From assembly GCA_029237695.1 (NCBI GenBank), contig CM055266.1:118519581-118583580 (forward strand): 64,000 bases of DNA, read 5' to 3'. This document shows, in pieces, positions 20,957 to 32,754 of this stretch. The notes beneath the pieces are model-generated. The model saw only the letters and a list, made by a program, of their open reading frames with translations. It had not been told where the DNA came from and did not search any database. This DNA comes from Conchocele bisecta. Taxonomy: Eukaryota; Mollusca; Bivalvia; Lucinida; Thyasiridae. A program made the translations under genes and the position numbers. How positions within the stretch are numbered: position 1 is the stretch's first letter; every line of letters starts with the position of its first letter.

Positions 20957-21200
20957 TATGTGGCTGTGACTGAAGAAATGGAGATTATGGGTTTTGCGGC
21001 CAGTGTAGATCCAGATCAGCCTGTGCATCCGCACAGTCTGATCAGGATATGCACTGTTCGCCATTCCATCAATGAAATACTTGTCATACTTCTAACAAAC
21101 AATATAGAACATTATCAGGCTACAGGAGTGTGATATTTGATCAGGAGCTACACTGGTCACAACTCCAATACGCCCCATTTCTCCAGTCACAGCCACATAT
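20957..21200. repeat. MITE family H, copy 1
   Basis: Inverted ends 'tatgtggctgtgactg' and 'cagtcacagccacata', flanked by TA. The interior has 'gatcagcctgtgcatccgca' followed by its approximate complement and a second 'gatcaggagctacactggtc' block. The TA flanks suggest a Tc1/mariner-type target, as inference. Confidence 0.88.
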
Positions 21201-21759
21201 TACTTGATTAGTCTTCATATTCATACACTTGTATTTTCCAGTATCATCATCTAGTCCAACAAGTTGCAATCTATATACTGGTATATATTACAAATGTATT
21301 GGAATCAAATTGAAATAAAATGAACATATCAATTGGATGCTTTTCTCTATTGTGTTGCCCATTTTACAGTGCCTCTTACATGCCCTATCAGTTAGTCAGC
21401 TTATTTACAACCACCTTGTGTGTTTATCCGTTTCAACCCTACTAAGTAACTGGAATGGACTGTGATGTTAATTTTCCGACCAATCCAATTGTCACAAAAT
21501 GATTTTCAGAGACTAGTCCATCATAACAAGAGTTCCGTAAGTCACAAAATATGCCCGTCGACGATGGGCCAGACAGCGAAGATGCAGAAATGTGAAGCTG
21601 TCACCAAGGCAAGAAACATTAATGAGAATTTGAAAATCTATAACATTATTTATTCCTCTTGTGATAAACAGGTATACTTGTTTGTTTGTTGATAAACAGG
21701 TATACTAATTTAGGTACAGATGTGTATAGTAGAACTTATATAGAATTGGATAGAAAAAT

Positions 21760-22440
21760 TTAGAAAAAATGGCCGAGTTAAACAGGTGATATTTTTGTTA
21801 AAAACGAAACATTTTGGCATAAATACACCAATATGCACATCTACAATATGTGTGGAAGACGTGTGTCTAGTTTCTGATCGAAAGATGGAACTGTTTCAGA
21901 GGAGTTGTGTACACAAACTATGTACCCTATATAGAAGTGTATACAAAAAAGTTAAAAAGGTGATATTTTTGTTAACAAATATTTGTTTGGCATAAAAACA
22001 CCACGGTGCACACCTTCAATATGTGTAGAAGACGTGTGTATAGTTTCAGAGGAGTTGTGTACACAAACTCTACCCTATATAGAATGGTAATGCCTAAGTT
22101 AAAAAGGTGATATTTTTGTTAAAAAATATTTTTTCGCCATAAAAACACCAAGGTGCACATCATTCTTCAATATGTGTAAAAGACGTGTGTATAGTTTCAG
22201 ATCGATTGACTGAACAGTTTCAGAGGAGTTGTGTACACAAACTCTGTACCCTGTATAGAATTGTATAGAAAAATGTAGAAAAAATGGCCAAGTTAAAAAG
22301 GTGATATTTTTGTTAAAAAATATTTTTTCGGCATAAAAACACCAAGATGCACATTTTCAATATATGTAGAAGACGTGTGTATAGTTTCAGATCGATTGAC
22401 TTAACGGATTCAGAGGAGTTGTATACAAACTATGGACTTT
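21760..22440 (+). repeat. Tandem repeat, about 180 bp x 4
   Basis: Units share 'aaggtgatatttttgttaa', 'cataaaaacacca', 'tcaatatgtgtagaagacgt' and 'cagaggagttgtgtacacaa'. Open frames such as 21786-21995 are internal to the units. Confidence 0.88.
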
Positions 22441-22599
22441 TTCTGTCCGCTGCCCGCCCTTCCAAACGCCTGCCCGCCCCGCTGTAAAACATGGCTCGTT
22501 ACGAGCTGGCTCATCTAGATCTACACTGTTTGCAAGCATCACAAGAGGTAGGGATGGGTTGTGGTCTAGGGGTTAGAATACCTGACTTCAAATCCAGAC

Positions 22600-24010
22600 T
22601 TGAATCCCCCCCCTCAATACATGCCAAATGCTATCTGTTCTACACCAACATACATTATTTGAAATCCCCCCCCCCCCTCAATACATGCCAAATGCTATCT
22701 GTTCTACACCAACATACATTATTTCATCATGAGGGAGGGGGGGTTATTCTTGTTTACAAAGAGACATTCACATCCGCTATGCATATGGTAGATGGTTGGG
22801 GGTGGGGGGGGGGGAGATTTTCCTAGAAAATCTCCCCCCACCCCCACCAATACATACCACATGCTATCTGTTCTACACCAACATACATTTCATCAGAAAT
22901 ACTCCTGCAATCACCTGCTATTCTTCTCTACAAAGAGACAATCACATCCACTTTGCATATGGTGGGGGGGGGGGGATATTTCCTAGGAAAATCTCCCCCC
23001 CCCACCAATACATGGCACATGCTGTCTGTTCTACACCAACATACATTATTTTGTTTCATCAGAAATACTCCCCCAATCGTGGGCTATTCTTGTCTGCAAA
23101 GAGACGTCCACTTCCACTATGCATATGGTAGATGGTGGCGGGTGGGAATATTTCCTAGGAAAATCTCCCCCCCCCCCCCCCACCAATACAGAATTACTCC
23201 CCCAATCACCTGCTATTCTTCTCCTTCTCTACAAAGAGACATTCACATCCACTTTGCAAATGGTAGATGGTGGGGGGGATATTTCCTAGGTAAAATCTCC
23301 CCCGCCCCCCACCAATTCATGCCACATGCTATCAGTTTTACACCAACATACATTTCATTTCATCAGAAATACTCCCCCAATTGTGGGCTATTCTTGTCTA
23401 CAAAGAGACATTGACATCTACCATATGCATAGCGGATGTGGATGTCTCTTTGTAGACAAGAATAACCCACGATTGGGGGAGTATTTCTGATGAAATAATG
23501 TTATGATTTGGTGTTAGAATCAGATAGCATGTGGTATGTATTGGTGGGGGTGGGGGAGATTTTCCTAGGAAAATACCCCCCCCCCCAATACATGCCAAAT
23601 GCTATCTGTTCTACACCAACATACATTATTTCATCATGAGGGAGGGGGGTTATTCTTGTCTACAAAGAGACATTCACATCCGCTATGCATATGGTAGATG
23701 GTTGGGGGGGGAGATTTATGTATAGGGTAGATGGTGGCGGGGGGGATATTTCCTAGGAAAATCTCCCCCCCCCCCCCACCAATACATGCCACATACTATC
23801 TGTTCTACACCAACTAACATTATTTCATTTCATCAGAAATATTCCCCCAATCGTGAACTGTTCTTTGTCTACAAAGACACGTCCATATACACTATGCATA
23901 TGGTAGATGGTGGCGGGAGGGGGGGGGAATATTTCCTAGGAAAATCTCCCCGCCTCCCCCCCCCCCCCCCCCCCCACCAATACATGCCAAATGCTTGCTA
24001 TTCTACACAG
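22600..24010. repeat. Tandem array with C-run/G-run junctions, one unit inverted
   Basis: About eight units of roughly 150-200 bp, each with 'accaatacatgccacatgct', 'atctgttctacaccaacata', 'cttgtctacaaagagaca', 'tatgcatatggtagatgg', then a G-run, 'atatttcctaggaaaatct' and a C-run. At about 23420-23560 the order is reversed, so one unit is inverted and produces a local palindrome. Pro/Gly-rich open frames across it are artefacts of the homopolymers. Confidence 0.88.
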
Positions 24011-24024
24011 ATATACTGTTTTTA

Positions 24025-25042
24025 TTAGCTCACCTGAGCAAAGCTCATTTGAGCTATTCTTATGGCAAAGTGTCCATCATCCGTCGTCCGTGAACATTTT
24101 CAATCATCTTCTTCTCCCGAACTGCTGAGCCGATGTTGGTCAAACTTTACAGGGATGATATATGGGTGATGCCATTTCAGATTTGTTAAAATGAAGGTCA
24201 TCGACAATCCAAGTTGGCCGCCGTGGAAAAGTAGGTCAAATTCTTAAAATATCTTCTTCTCACGAACCGCCAGGCCGATTTTGACGAAACTTTGTATGAA
24301 TGATCGATCGTTAATGCTGATTCAGATTTGTTCATATGGTGGGCCTGGGTCAAAAATGGGCGTGGCCCGAGGAGTCAAATATGGGTCAAATTATATTTTT
24401 GCCCGAATATGGTCATATAATATATCAAATCGAAGGTATCGACTAGTCGATCACTCTGGAGCATTTTTTGTCTAAATCAGATGATTTTGTCATCCAAGAT
24501 GGCCACCGAAAGGTAAAAATGTTGTTCTTTTACTAAAGATTTCAAACGTATTCTTCTTGTGAACTGCTTGGCCGATATTGGCCAAACTTAACTGTAATGG
24601 TCTGTGGGTGAAGCCTGTCCATTTTTGTTAAAATGGAGGTCATCACCAAATCCAAGATGTCCGCCGTTGAAAAGTAGGTCAAATTGTCAAAAAAATCTTC
24701 TCACAAACCTCCAGGCCGATTTCGACGAAACTTTGTATGAATGATCGATAGTTAACGCTGATTCAGATTTGTTCATATGGTGGCCTCTGGGTCAAAAATG
24801 GTCATGGCCCGAGGGGTCAAATAGGGGTCAAATTTTATTTTGACCGAATATGGTCATTTTATATATCAAATCGAAGGTATAGCAGTAAATCACATGCACA
24901 TTCGCAATATATGTTAGATCAGAAGGTACCAACAAATTCTGTGGAACATTTGAAGTTGTAAGTGAAGAGTCTTTGTGAAATCAAGATGACCACTATGGAG
25001 GCTTTTAGGTGAGCGATACAGGCCCATTTGGGCCTCTTGTTT
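24025..25042 (+). mobile_element. Second HINE-type repeat with two internal about 490-bp repeats
   Basis: It starts 'ttagctcacctgagcaaagc' (hairpin) and ends with the hairpin 'ggcccatttgggcc' followed by 'tcttgttt'. This is the same layout and the same 'cttgtt' terminus as the element at 15778-17820. The body holds two diverged copies of a block with 'ccaggccgattttgacgaaa', 'gttcatatggtgg', 'gtcaaaaatgg' and 'tatatcaaatcgaaggtat'. It is non-coding. Confidence 0.5.
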
Positions 25043-25464
25043 TCTAGACCCACCCCTACCATGTGCTATACATTTATACCAATCGTATGCAGCTATGGTA
25101 GAGATTTAACCTAGAGAACTCTCTACCAGCCAACATACATAAGTTATGGTACGGTAATGGGGAATTATTGCATTTTCTGGTAAATAGAATCTCTACCGCC
25201 CCAACACCACTATATTGTCTATGTATAGATATTATACTAAATTGGAGAGCTCTTTTATAGAAAATGCTACCTCGCCTATTCACATACTTCTCCACAAGCA
25301 GACATACAGTATGACTATGTTAGTTGGGTATACATGTAGGGATATTACATCCTTTGTTACCAACAGACTGGTTCTAGCATGTGCATTTTGTATGCTCCTG
25401 AGCACAATATCAACAATGTATATGAAAATAAATTAAAAGTTTTGTGGACAGTGTCTGTGAAGGT

Positions 25465-25560
25465 GGTGATGGGGGGGGGGGGGGGAGAATTTCCTAGGCT
25501 TAAGCCTGGAAATCTTCCCCCCCCCCCCCGGGGGGGGGGGAGAGATTTCCTGTTACACCG
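25465..25560. repeat. G-run / C-run inverted repeat
   Basis: A run of G's, 'agaatttcctaggcttaagc', then C-runs and G-runs in alternation. It is related to the junctions of the array at 22600-24010 and is a candidate quadruplex or i-motif site and a likely sequencing trouble spot. Confidence 0.7.
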
Positions 25561-25989
25561 GTACCCCTCGACATACTCCATATGCAGGGGGCATAACAAA
25601 TATTACATTACATAAGAATTGTATATAATTTACTTCGTCATATATTTTTATGTACCCGAAAAAACGGGCTGCCTACCATCTCTTACCACGAGTTAAATTG
25701 GCTTGAAACATTATACACTTATTTGTCATCATCCATATTTTCATTCTATAGCCCACCCATGTGGCTTCAAGGTCAACGTCAAATGACTTCGAAAATTGTG
25801 TTAACATGTTTGAGGGGTACATCCTCCATCAATGATACTGAGTTATTGTTTTGTTGTTTTATTTTGATTTTTTTTCTCGGAAAATTGTAATTTTGTATCG
25901 CCAATTGTTTTATTTTTTTTTGAAGTGGCGATATTTTTATTTTCCCCAGCGGAATCCCCGACCACGGCTCCACAGAGCATTATGTTGAG

Positions 25990-26180
25990 GGGTATATAGC
26001 CATAATAACACACTCTGGTAGCCTGATAACGGTCTATATTGCTTGTTAGAAGCAGGACGTGCGATTCATTGATGGAATGGTAAACAGTGCAGATCCTGAT
26101 CAGACTGTTCGAATGAGGCTGATCTGGTTCTACACCGATTGCAAAACCCATAAGCCCCATTTATCCAGTCACAGCCACAT
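25990..26180. repeat. MITE family H, partial copy
   Basis: It has the 'gatcctgatcagactgttcg' / 'gaggctgatctggttctaca' pair and the right terminus 'ccagtcacagccacat'. The left end is degraded. Confidence 0.75.
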
Positions 26181-26453
26181 TTATGGAATGATAATGGCAT
26201 GCAAATAAAACTTAAATATACAATTCATTTGTTATAAAGTTTATTACAAAATAATGAAAATATAATCCACATGGAATATGTATTATCTACAATGGAATGT
26301 ACATATAAATGACTACATGTATTTATATTTTGTATGCGGAATGATAGATGCAACGGAGCATACATGACTACTTACAACAAGACGACTGCAACCATTCTGT
26401 CAAGCTCATGATGAAGAAAAGGCTGATTTCAAACGACATATACACACCCACAG

Positions 26454-26850
26454 TTTGTTTTGTTTGTTTGTTGGGGTTTAACGGCCTATCAACAGCTAAG
26501 GTCATTTAAGGCCGGGTCAATGGGTTTAGTACTAAATGTACACATGGGGGGAAAATCCCAAAATCAGAACTGAATATTTACAATAACAAAACTATATTCA
26601 GCCCTGAAATCAGAATAATCCTGATCCGATGCCAGGTCCTCACCACACCAGAATCACTTGGCCCCTCCCAAAAGTGGTAGGATCAGTAATAATCTTACTA
26701 CTTTTATAATGGGCAATAACCCAATTCAACTCCCAGGTAACTAAAGAGCCAAAGATAAAAACGTACCTGAGGGCCAAACCAGGCAAATCGTGATTCCTAT
26801 AAGGAGGAACCCATACCGTTAATTTATGCCGTCTCATTCGCCAGACCACC
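26454..26850 (-). mobile_element. Short retroposon S1, copy 1
   Basis: On the minus strand the element ends in '...gccgttaaaccccaac' followed by an (AAAC)n-like tail. Its head lies near 26850. The body has 'ggcctatcaacagctaaggt' and 'gaactgaatatttacaa' blocks shared with copies at 29737-30168 and 35544-35944. Flanking 'acccacag' occurs on both sides but overlaps the element's own end, so the target duplication is clearer in the other copies. Confidence 0.75.
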
Positions 26851-27077
26851 ACCCACAGACAGCCTTGACAAAGGTAGACTGATCGAGTGATTGACATTTT
26901 ACGTCCGTCGTTGAACAGCAATGATGGACTGATATCCGACTTGCCATGATCAAAATGGATCAAATTTGACCAGTGCAACCCAACATAAACCTGCATCTGG
27001 CCATACATGAAAATCAATATCCAACTGTGGCATTAATGATGAACAGAAAATACTTTATATAGTATCCAACGTCCTTG

Positions 27078-27120
27078 ATTGATTGATTATTGGTGTTTAA
27101 CGGCCTATCAACAGCTAACC
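27078..27120 (-). repeat. S1 retroposon, tail-end fragment
   Basis: 'ggtgtttaacggcctatcaa' with a (GATT)n tail at its left side. It is a severely 5'-truncated copy, as expected for a retroposon. Confidence 0.7.
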
Positions 27121-27325
27121 AACGTCCTTGACCTTTGCCACTTGGCTGCATGAGTGTTGCGCATGATGATTATATTGAGAAGTGTACACTGCATGAATAA
27201 ATCTCAGAATTGATTGGAATTACATGTACATTTACAAGTGGAGCATTAGCAATCAAGCTGTTGTGTAAAGTACATGATTGATTCATTCATTCATACGGGT
27301 TAACATCCATTCAACAACAGGGTCA

Positions 27326-27548
27326 TATGTGGCTGTGACTGGAGAAATGGGGCTTATGGGATCAGTGTAGCTCTTGATCAAATAGCACACTCGTGTACCG
27401 GTATAGCTCGTTTGATGCATTACAGGTGTTTCATTGATGAAATTGCGAACAGTGCAGATCCTGATCAGACTGCGGATTCACAAGCTGATCTGAATCTACA
27501 CTGGTAGCAAAACCCATAAACCCCATTTCTTCAGTCACAGCCACATAT
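27326..27548. repeat. MITE family H, copy 3 (near-complete)
   Basis: Ends 'tatgtggctgtgactgg' and 'cagtcacagccacata', TA on both sides. The interior has the 'cagtgcagatcctgatcaga' / 'gctgatctgaatctacactg' hairpin. Confidence 0.88.
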
Positions 27549-27574
27549 AGTGAAAATTATCTAAACCAAACTGG

Positions 27575-28041
27575 CTGTTTTATTGAATGAATAGCGAAAC
27601 AGTGCAGAGCCTGATCAGACTGTGCGAATGCACAGGCTGATCTGGATCTGCACTGGTCGCAAAACTCATAAGCCTCAGTTCTCCAGTCACAGCCACATAT
27701 ACAGACTTGTATGGGGGACCGTCACAAATTGAGCACCTAGTTGGATTATATTTTCACTAATGAAATTGCAATATCCCGATCTGGTGCCAGATATCCTTAC
27801 CACACCATGCCCCTCAACCTCGGGTATTGCGGCTGTCACTGGAGAAATGGGGCTTATAGGATGGGCGACCAGTGTAGCTGCTGTTCAGCCTGTGCATTCG
27901 ATCAGGATCTGCATGATTCGCCATTCAATCAATGAAATACCGCCATGCTTCTAACAAGCAATATACTGTGTAGATTTGATCAGGAACTACATTGGTCACA
28001 AATCACATTTATAAGCACCATTCCTCCAGTCACAGACACAA
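27575..28041. repeat. Two further MITE H copies (partial 27590-27700; 27826-28041)
   Basis: Both have the core hairpin and the right end 'ccagtcacagccacat' or a one-base variant. The first lacks its left end. Confidence 0.8.
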
Positions 28042-28134
28042 ATTGTTTTTCTCTGTTAAGCGTCCACCCGGATGGCCAAAACCTACTTACATATCCTGTA
28101 AAAACAAACAAGGCCTTGAAAAATAAACGAATGT

Positions 28135-28225
28135 AAATTTATGTTAAAAACTTCCCCAACCCAAAATTTATATTAAAAACTTCCTCAACTCAAAGGGGTC
28201 GAGTAAGTTTTTTAACATAAATTTA
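28135..28225. repeat. Small fold-back
   Basis: 'aaatttatgttaaaaactt' and 'aagttttttaacataaattt' are inverted around a short spacer that contains a partial direct repeat of the left arm. Confidence 0.75.
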
Positions 28226-28338
28226 AATTGCCACTAAATAATAAGAAAACACTCTATTCATGAATGGATTTAAAACTTAGACAAGTCCCAAATCAATTTT
28301 CATATTACTTCACCAGTAAATAATATAAAATAGCATCA

Positions 28339-28708
28339 GAGCTCCAGATAAGCTGCGTATTTGCTTAAATACCCAATTAAAATTGCCAAAAACCCAATTG
28401 AAATCAGAAGTACCGAGTATCAAAAAGCAATACAAATATCTTTATCATACTGCAGAAAACAATAAACAGACCACAAATATAGCATATCTTTCTTATTTTA
28501 TAAGTAAAACACATCTTGGTATTTCATTAGAATTGTCTCCAAGGAGACAATTCTAATGAAATACCAAGACATGTTTTCATTTCAAAGCAAAGTATTCAAT
28601 AATTGCTGTCTGTTGATGTGTAAACAGTAGTGTGATTTTAAAAGTTTGAAATACCCAATAAGAAATGATGGAGTGACAATACTCAATTACTAATTCCTTA
28701 TCTGGAGC
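28339..28708. repeat. MITE family I, copy 1
   Basis: Ends 'gctccagataagctgcg' and 'cttatctggagc'; central hairpin 'ttggtatttcattagaattg' with its complement and 'ctccaaggag' at the tip. Other copies: 31617-31962 (diverged interior) and 35253-36049 (interrupted by S1). Confidence 0.88.
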
Positions 28709-28853
28709 CACTGAGCATACACTGTTTTTTCATAGAGCAACCCTCAAAACGTACCCACACGCGGGCGCTTAACAGAGAAAGAACTTTGTATGGCCTCGTG
28801 TCTGGATGGAATCAGAGAAGGGAGTGAAAAACCAATAATGATGTATTCATCAT

Positions 28854-29058
28854 TAACCCACAGAATGCGGTGCACACATATTGTCGTCTGCTGTTCGTTT
28901 ATATTTTGCCTTCTTTCTCCATAAAACATGGTTTGACAGCAGTTTAGAATAATTACCATTGGAAATTGTTCTCAAGTCCTGTTAAATCATGTTTTTGATG
29001 AGAAAAATAAAAAATAAGCAGCAGACGACAACATTTAATTCAGCATTGTAAGGGTTAA
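28854..29058. repeat. MITE family J, copy 1
   Basis: Ends 'ttaaccca' / 'gggttaa'; subterminal 'ttgtcgtctgctgtt' / 'agcagacgacaa'; central hairpin around 'ttaccattggaaa'. It abuts MITE C (29055-29287). Second copy at 33475-33710. Confidence 0.85.
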
Positions 29059-29287
29059 CCCTTTCACCCCTAAGTAACTGAAATGTTAATTTTGCAACCA
29101 AACCAATCATCACAAAATGATTTTCAGACTAGTCCATTTATGAAAAGGGCGTGTTTAAGTTCTCAAAAATATGAAAATTACTTGCAAAAGTGCAGATCCT
29201 GATGAGACGGCTCGACACGAGCCGGCTCATCTGGATCTACACTGTTTGCCAATACCACTATACAGACATGTGGGGTTGAAAGGGTTA
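29055..29287. repeat. MITE family C, complete copy
   Basis: Ends 'ttaaccctttcacccct' and 'gttgaaagggttaa'. It contains 'gtgcagatcctgatgagacg' and 'gccggctcatctggatctac' as an inverted pair. It gives the boundaries for the split copy at 4689-5390. Confidence 0.88.
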
Positions 29288-29392
29288 AGATGTATGTCCC
29301 AACACGCAAATCATGTGTACATACGACATTGTTGAATGGATATAACAGCATTCAATCGATGCTTCTAGAGCTATATACAATCGTGGTCAATA

Positions 29393-29641
29393 TGAGACTC
29401 GCCATGTGATTTTGTACCTAAGGGCATGTGCGATATCTCATTAAATATGTTTACACAATTTACGTTAATTTTGGTAAATGACGTTGCGAGTTGACAAACT
29501 TTTTTATAGCAAATGCGGCTATAAAAAAAATTGTCATCTTTCGATATCATTTACAGAAAATATCACAGTTTCTGTATTAAAATAAATTTCATGAAAAATC
29601 GAACAAGTTCTTGGGTACAAAATATGTGGCGTGTCTCATGT
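29393..29641. repeat. MITE family M, copy 1
   Basis: Ends 'gagactcgccatgtgatttt' and its near complement ending 'gcgtgtctcat'. The AT-rich interior has 'tatagcaaatgcggctata'. Same terminal family as 50513-50940 and 51118-51366. Confidence 0.75.
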
Positions 29642-29736
29642 GAGTGAGAATGAGGTCATGTGAACAGTGACGATATATTTGAGAAGATCTATCCCAGACT
29701 ACTGGTATGCATAATATTATGAACTAGATTTGTTAG

Positions 29737-30168
29737 TTTGTTTGTTTGTTTGTTTGTTTGCTGGGGTTTAATGGCCTATCAACAGCTAAGGTCATTTAAG
29801 GCCGGGTCAATGGGTTTAGTACTAAATCCCATATATTACCTGTACATGTACAAATGGGGGGAAAATCCCAAAATCAGAACTGAATATTTACAATAACAAA
29901 ACTATATATTCAGCCCTGAAATCAGAATGATCCCGATCTGATGCCAGGTCCTCGCCACACCAGAATCACTTGGCCCCTCCCAAAAGCAGTAGGATCAGTA
30001 ATAATGTTACTACTTTTATAATGGGCAATAACCCAATTTAACTCCCAGGTAACAAAAGAGCCAAAGATAAAAATATACCCGAGGGCCAAACCAGGCAAAT
30101 CGTGATTCCTATAAGGAGGAACCCCTACCGTTAATTTACGCCGTCGCGTTCGCCCGACCACCACCCAC
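29737..30168 (-). mobile_element. Short retroposon S1, copy 2, with target duplication
   Basis: A 432-bp element flanked by an 11-bp direct repeat 'agatttgttag' at 29726-29736 and 30169-30179. The minus strand carries a (CAAA)n tail at its 3' end (29737-29760 on the plus strand). A head near 30168 has 'ggttcc'-type text that may be a weak RNA polymerase III B box. No open frame is convincing. This copy supports retroposition. Confidence 0.85.
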
Positions 30169-30465
30169 AGATTTGTTAGTAAATGGAGGCTTACAAAATA
30201 CACCCAACCCCTACATAGGCCCGGACGTCATTTTTTCGTTCGTAAAATGGTCACAGAAAATCATGGGGATTCACCGTGAGAATGCCAGTGTGAAAAGTAT
30301 CAAGAAGTTCTGTGAAAGTATACAGAAATTATAAGGCATTTACCTGCTATGATATGTTTTGAGAACGCACTAAGTCTGACTTTGACCTTGGGACTAGCGG
30401 AGGAATGATGTATGAAATATCAAGAAGTTCCATGAAGGGAAAGTGAACTTACAAGAATTTACCTT

Positions 30466-30862
30466 TCAACACTACGGCCCTCTATAGCGGCGTTTGCAAA
30501 CAGTGTAGATCCAGATGAGCCATCTCATCAGGATCTGCACTTTTTGCAAGTACAAATGTAATCTTTTTAGAAAACAAAACACCCCCGTTTCATGAATGGA
30601 CTTGTCTGAAAATCATTTTGTGATGATTGGTTTGGTCTGAAAATTAACATTGCGATATTTCGACTCTTCCAAATCCAAAACATCTGAATAAAAGAATCAA
30701 ATGCTGGGTCAAATGATGGTTAAATTATCTGATAGAGTAGAAAACATTGTGGGAAAAGGAGAAATTGCTTGTTACAAGCAATTTCTCCTTTTCCCACAAT
30801 GTTTTCAAAAGACATCTTCTGCAGAGGCGTGAAAAGTCGTCTCTATCAGGGAAAGGGTTAAG
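30466..30862. repeat. MITE C relative with an adjoining perfect hairpin
   Basis: The inverted-orientation MITE C signature ('cagtgtagatccagatgagc', 'ttttgtgatgattggtttgg') is followed by a 69-bp near-perfect hairpin at 30740-30808 (arms 'gaaaacattgtgggaaaagg' and onward). The block ends at 'gggaaagggttaa'. Confidence 0.7.
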
Positions 30863-31002
30863 TTACTTATGAGTGAGAGGGTTAAGTGTTGAGATGTACA
30901 GATAACCGCACAGATGAACAACCAGATTCCAGTATACACCCCCACATCTTGTGGGAGGTATAATGAGGTTATTATATGGACAAATATACATGTAACTACT
31001 AT

Positions 31003-31158
31003 AGGAATGAATGGCCTTTTTGTGGAATTTATCGGGGTATAAACTTGGAAAAGTCGTGGGAATACTGGACGAAGGCCGGAAGGCCTCGTCCAGTATTCCC
31101 GCGACTTTTCCAAGTTTATATCCCCAATAAATTCCACAAAAAGGCCATTCATTCCTTA
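31003..31158. repeat. Fold-back element K (156 bp)
   Basis: Arms of about 74 nt run 'ggaatgaatggcctttttgt', 'ggaatttatcggggtataaa', 'cttggaaaagtcg...' and return as the complement with very few mismatches; the tip is 'ggccggaaggcc'. Confidence 0.9.
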
Positions 31159-31403
31159 TAATTCCAGCATTTGAAATAAATTCATCAAGAAAATGTGTTT
31201 ATTTTCGGATTTCTTAAGAATTATTTTAACTGCACCTCACGGTTACGGAAAGTAGTTTGGCGTGGGAGTTTACTGGGATATAAATTTTGGACAGAGACTT
31301 GCTACGGGCCAATCAAATGTTAGGGAATTGTGTAAATATTTTTGTGCTGGAATTATATTAAATACAATATTCTGTGCACAGAGACAGCACTATATACACA
31401 CAT

Positions 31404-31610
31404 AAAAATACCTGCAGTTGTTTGGCAGATACAACAAGGCCGACTAGTCCAAATGTCATCACCTACTCTGAATAAACAATGTGACTGAATACTGTAGACC
31501 AGCCGTAAAAATACCTGCAGTTGTTTGGCAGATACAACAAAGCCGACTAGTCCAAATGTCATCACCTACTCTGAATAAACAATGTGACTGAATACTGTAG
31601 ACCAGCCGTA
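31404..31610 (+). repeat. 103-bp direct tandem duplication
   Basis: Two copies (31404-31506 and 31507-31610) differ by one visible base ('caaggccg' versus 'caaagccg'). Confidence 0.92.
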
Positions 31611-31616
31611 TATATA

Positions 31617-31962
31617 CAGAACTCCAGATAAGGTGCGTATTGGTATATTTTGTATGCACTTGTTTTAGCAGAATATTCACTGATGATCAAAAGTGGGAGT
31701 ACAAAATACTCGCAGCAATGTGAAACTACGCATTGATTTTCAAATTTAGTAGTGAAAATACTGTAATAAAGTTGAAAATTTACTTAGTTGAGCTGCAAAA
31801 AGCAAACACTAAGTCAATTTTTAAATTTGTTTTATTTTTTTGTCATTTGTTCCCTATTTAATATTAGAAATAAAATCAATAATACATTTGTAAAAGTAAA
31901 ATACACATTGAATTTGAAATCTGGGGGTAAAAAACTCATACAAAACTTATCTGGAGCTCTGT
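31617..31962. repeat. MITE family I, copy with a diverged interior
   Basis: Ends 'agaactccagataaggtgcg' and 'cttatctggagctct' with 'tatata' outside both. The interior does not match copies 1 and 3. Confidence 0.75.
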
Positions 31963-32004
31963 ATATAGGTTACTGAACTTGGAATATGACAAGTAACTTG
32001 CTGA

Positions 32005-32325
32005 TCATGCCTTGGTAAAACTGTCCAACTGTTATACGAGAAAAGGGACTCACAGAAAGAGATAGAACGAGATAATCAGCAAGATCATCTCTTTTTGTAA
32101 GTCCCTTTTCACAGTCGAGGGCCTTTTCAAACTTTAACTGCTATACAAATGACTCGATGCCCTGCTAATCAGGCATTAGCAAAACTTTTATATGAGAAAA
32201 GGACCGTACAGAAAGATTATCTATCTTTCTGTAAGACTCTTTTCTCAGTTGAGAGCCAACTTTAGGATCCATGTCCTTATCAGACATTTGTGAAACTGTT
32301 CAACTGTTATACAAATGACTCAGCC
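32005..32325. repeat. Diverged tandem hairpins
   Basis: Two hairpins ('gagaaaagggactcacag' ... 'agtcccttttc' at 32038-32115, and a diverged version at 32193-32251) separated by 'cttgctgatcatgcc'-type text that also repeats ('aactgttatac'). Confidence 0.65.
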
Positions 32326-32626
32326 GCCTTGCTAGCTGTGCCGATGGAGGCGGCGCCCACACTGGGCCCCGTGATGATGCTGGCGCTGCCCTGGCTTCCT
32401 GTGCCCCTGTGTAGCTCCTTCTCCACCCGCTCGCCCGGCTCAAACAATTTCTCCTTCATGATCATCGCCAGGATGAACAGACAGATGCCGCCAAACGACG
32501 AGCAGAATCCCGAAAAGACGTTACAGCCATACGACCAGGACAGGAAATTCATCCACGGTCGCGGGAAGTAGTCCGCCTGTCGGGACATCGTCGCAAACAC
32601 CAACGATACTATGAACACGAAAAATC
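32307..32626 (-). CDS. Claudin-like protein, exon 3 (C-terminal)
   Basis: The acceptor 'gtttcag' precedes 32626, and the exon completes a split Gly codon with exon 2. It encodes the second half of TM3 (FFVFIVSLVFATM), an extracellular loop 2 region with 'RPWMNFLSWSYGC', TM4 ('CSSFGGICLFILAMIM') and a Gly/Ser/Ala-rich cytoplasmic tail. The last four residues are ESFV; S-F-V fits a class I PDZ ligand (S/T-x-hydrophobic), as many claudins end in a PDZ-binding motif. The stop is at 32307-32309. GC content is clearly higher than the surrounding sequence, as expected for a real exon. Confidence 0.85.
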
Positions 32627-32754
32627 CTGAAACGGAAAATATTGCATGGATCAAGCAAGCAGCCACGGTGTTCAATAGCGAATAAAATTCAAGGACGAAA
32701 ATTGACCTCTTTGATTTTATGCAATTCCAAGAGTGAACAGGAAAATGTGGCCTG

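Noticed and set aside
22491..23725. Series of Pro/Gly-rich and His-rich frames as a secreted repeat protein
   Set aside because: They are frames of a tandem array with C-runs and G-runs, open on both strands, with no signal peptide or consistent unit frame.
26640..27017. 125-codon minus-strand frame
   Set aside because: It overlaps the S1 retroposon head and recurs, altered, in the other S1 copies (for example 29922-30203), without a conserved stop or start.
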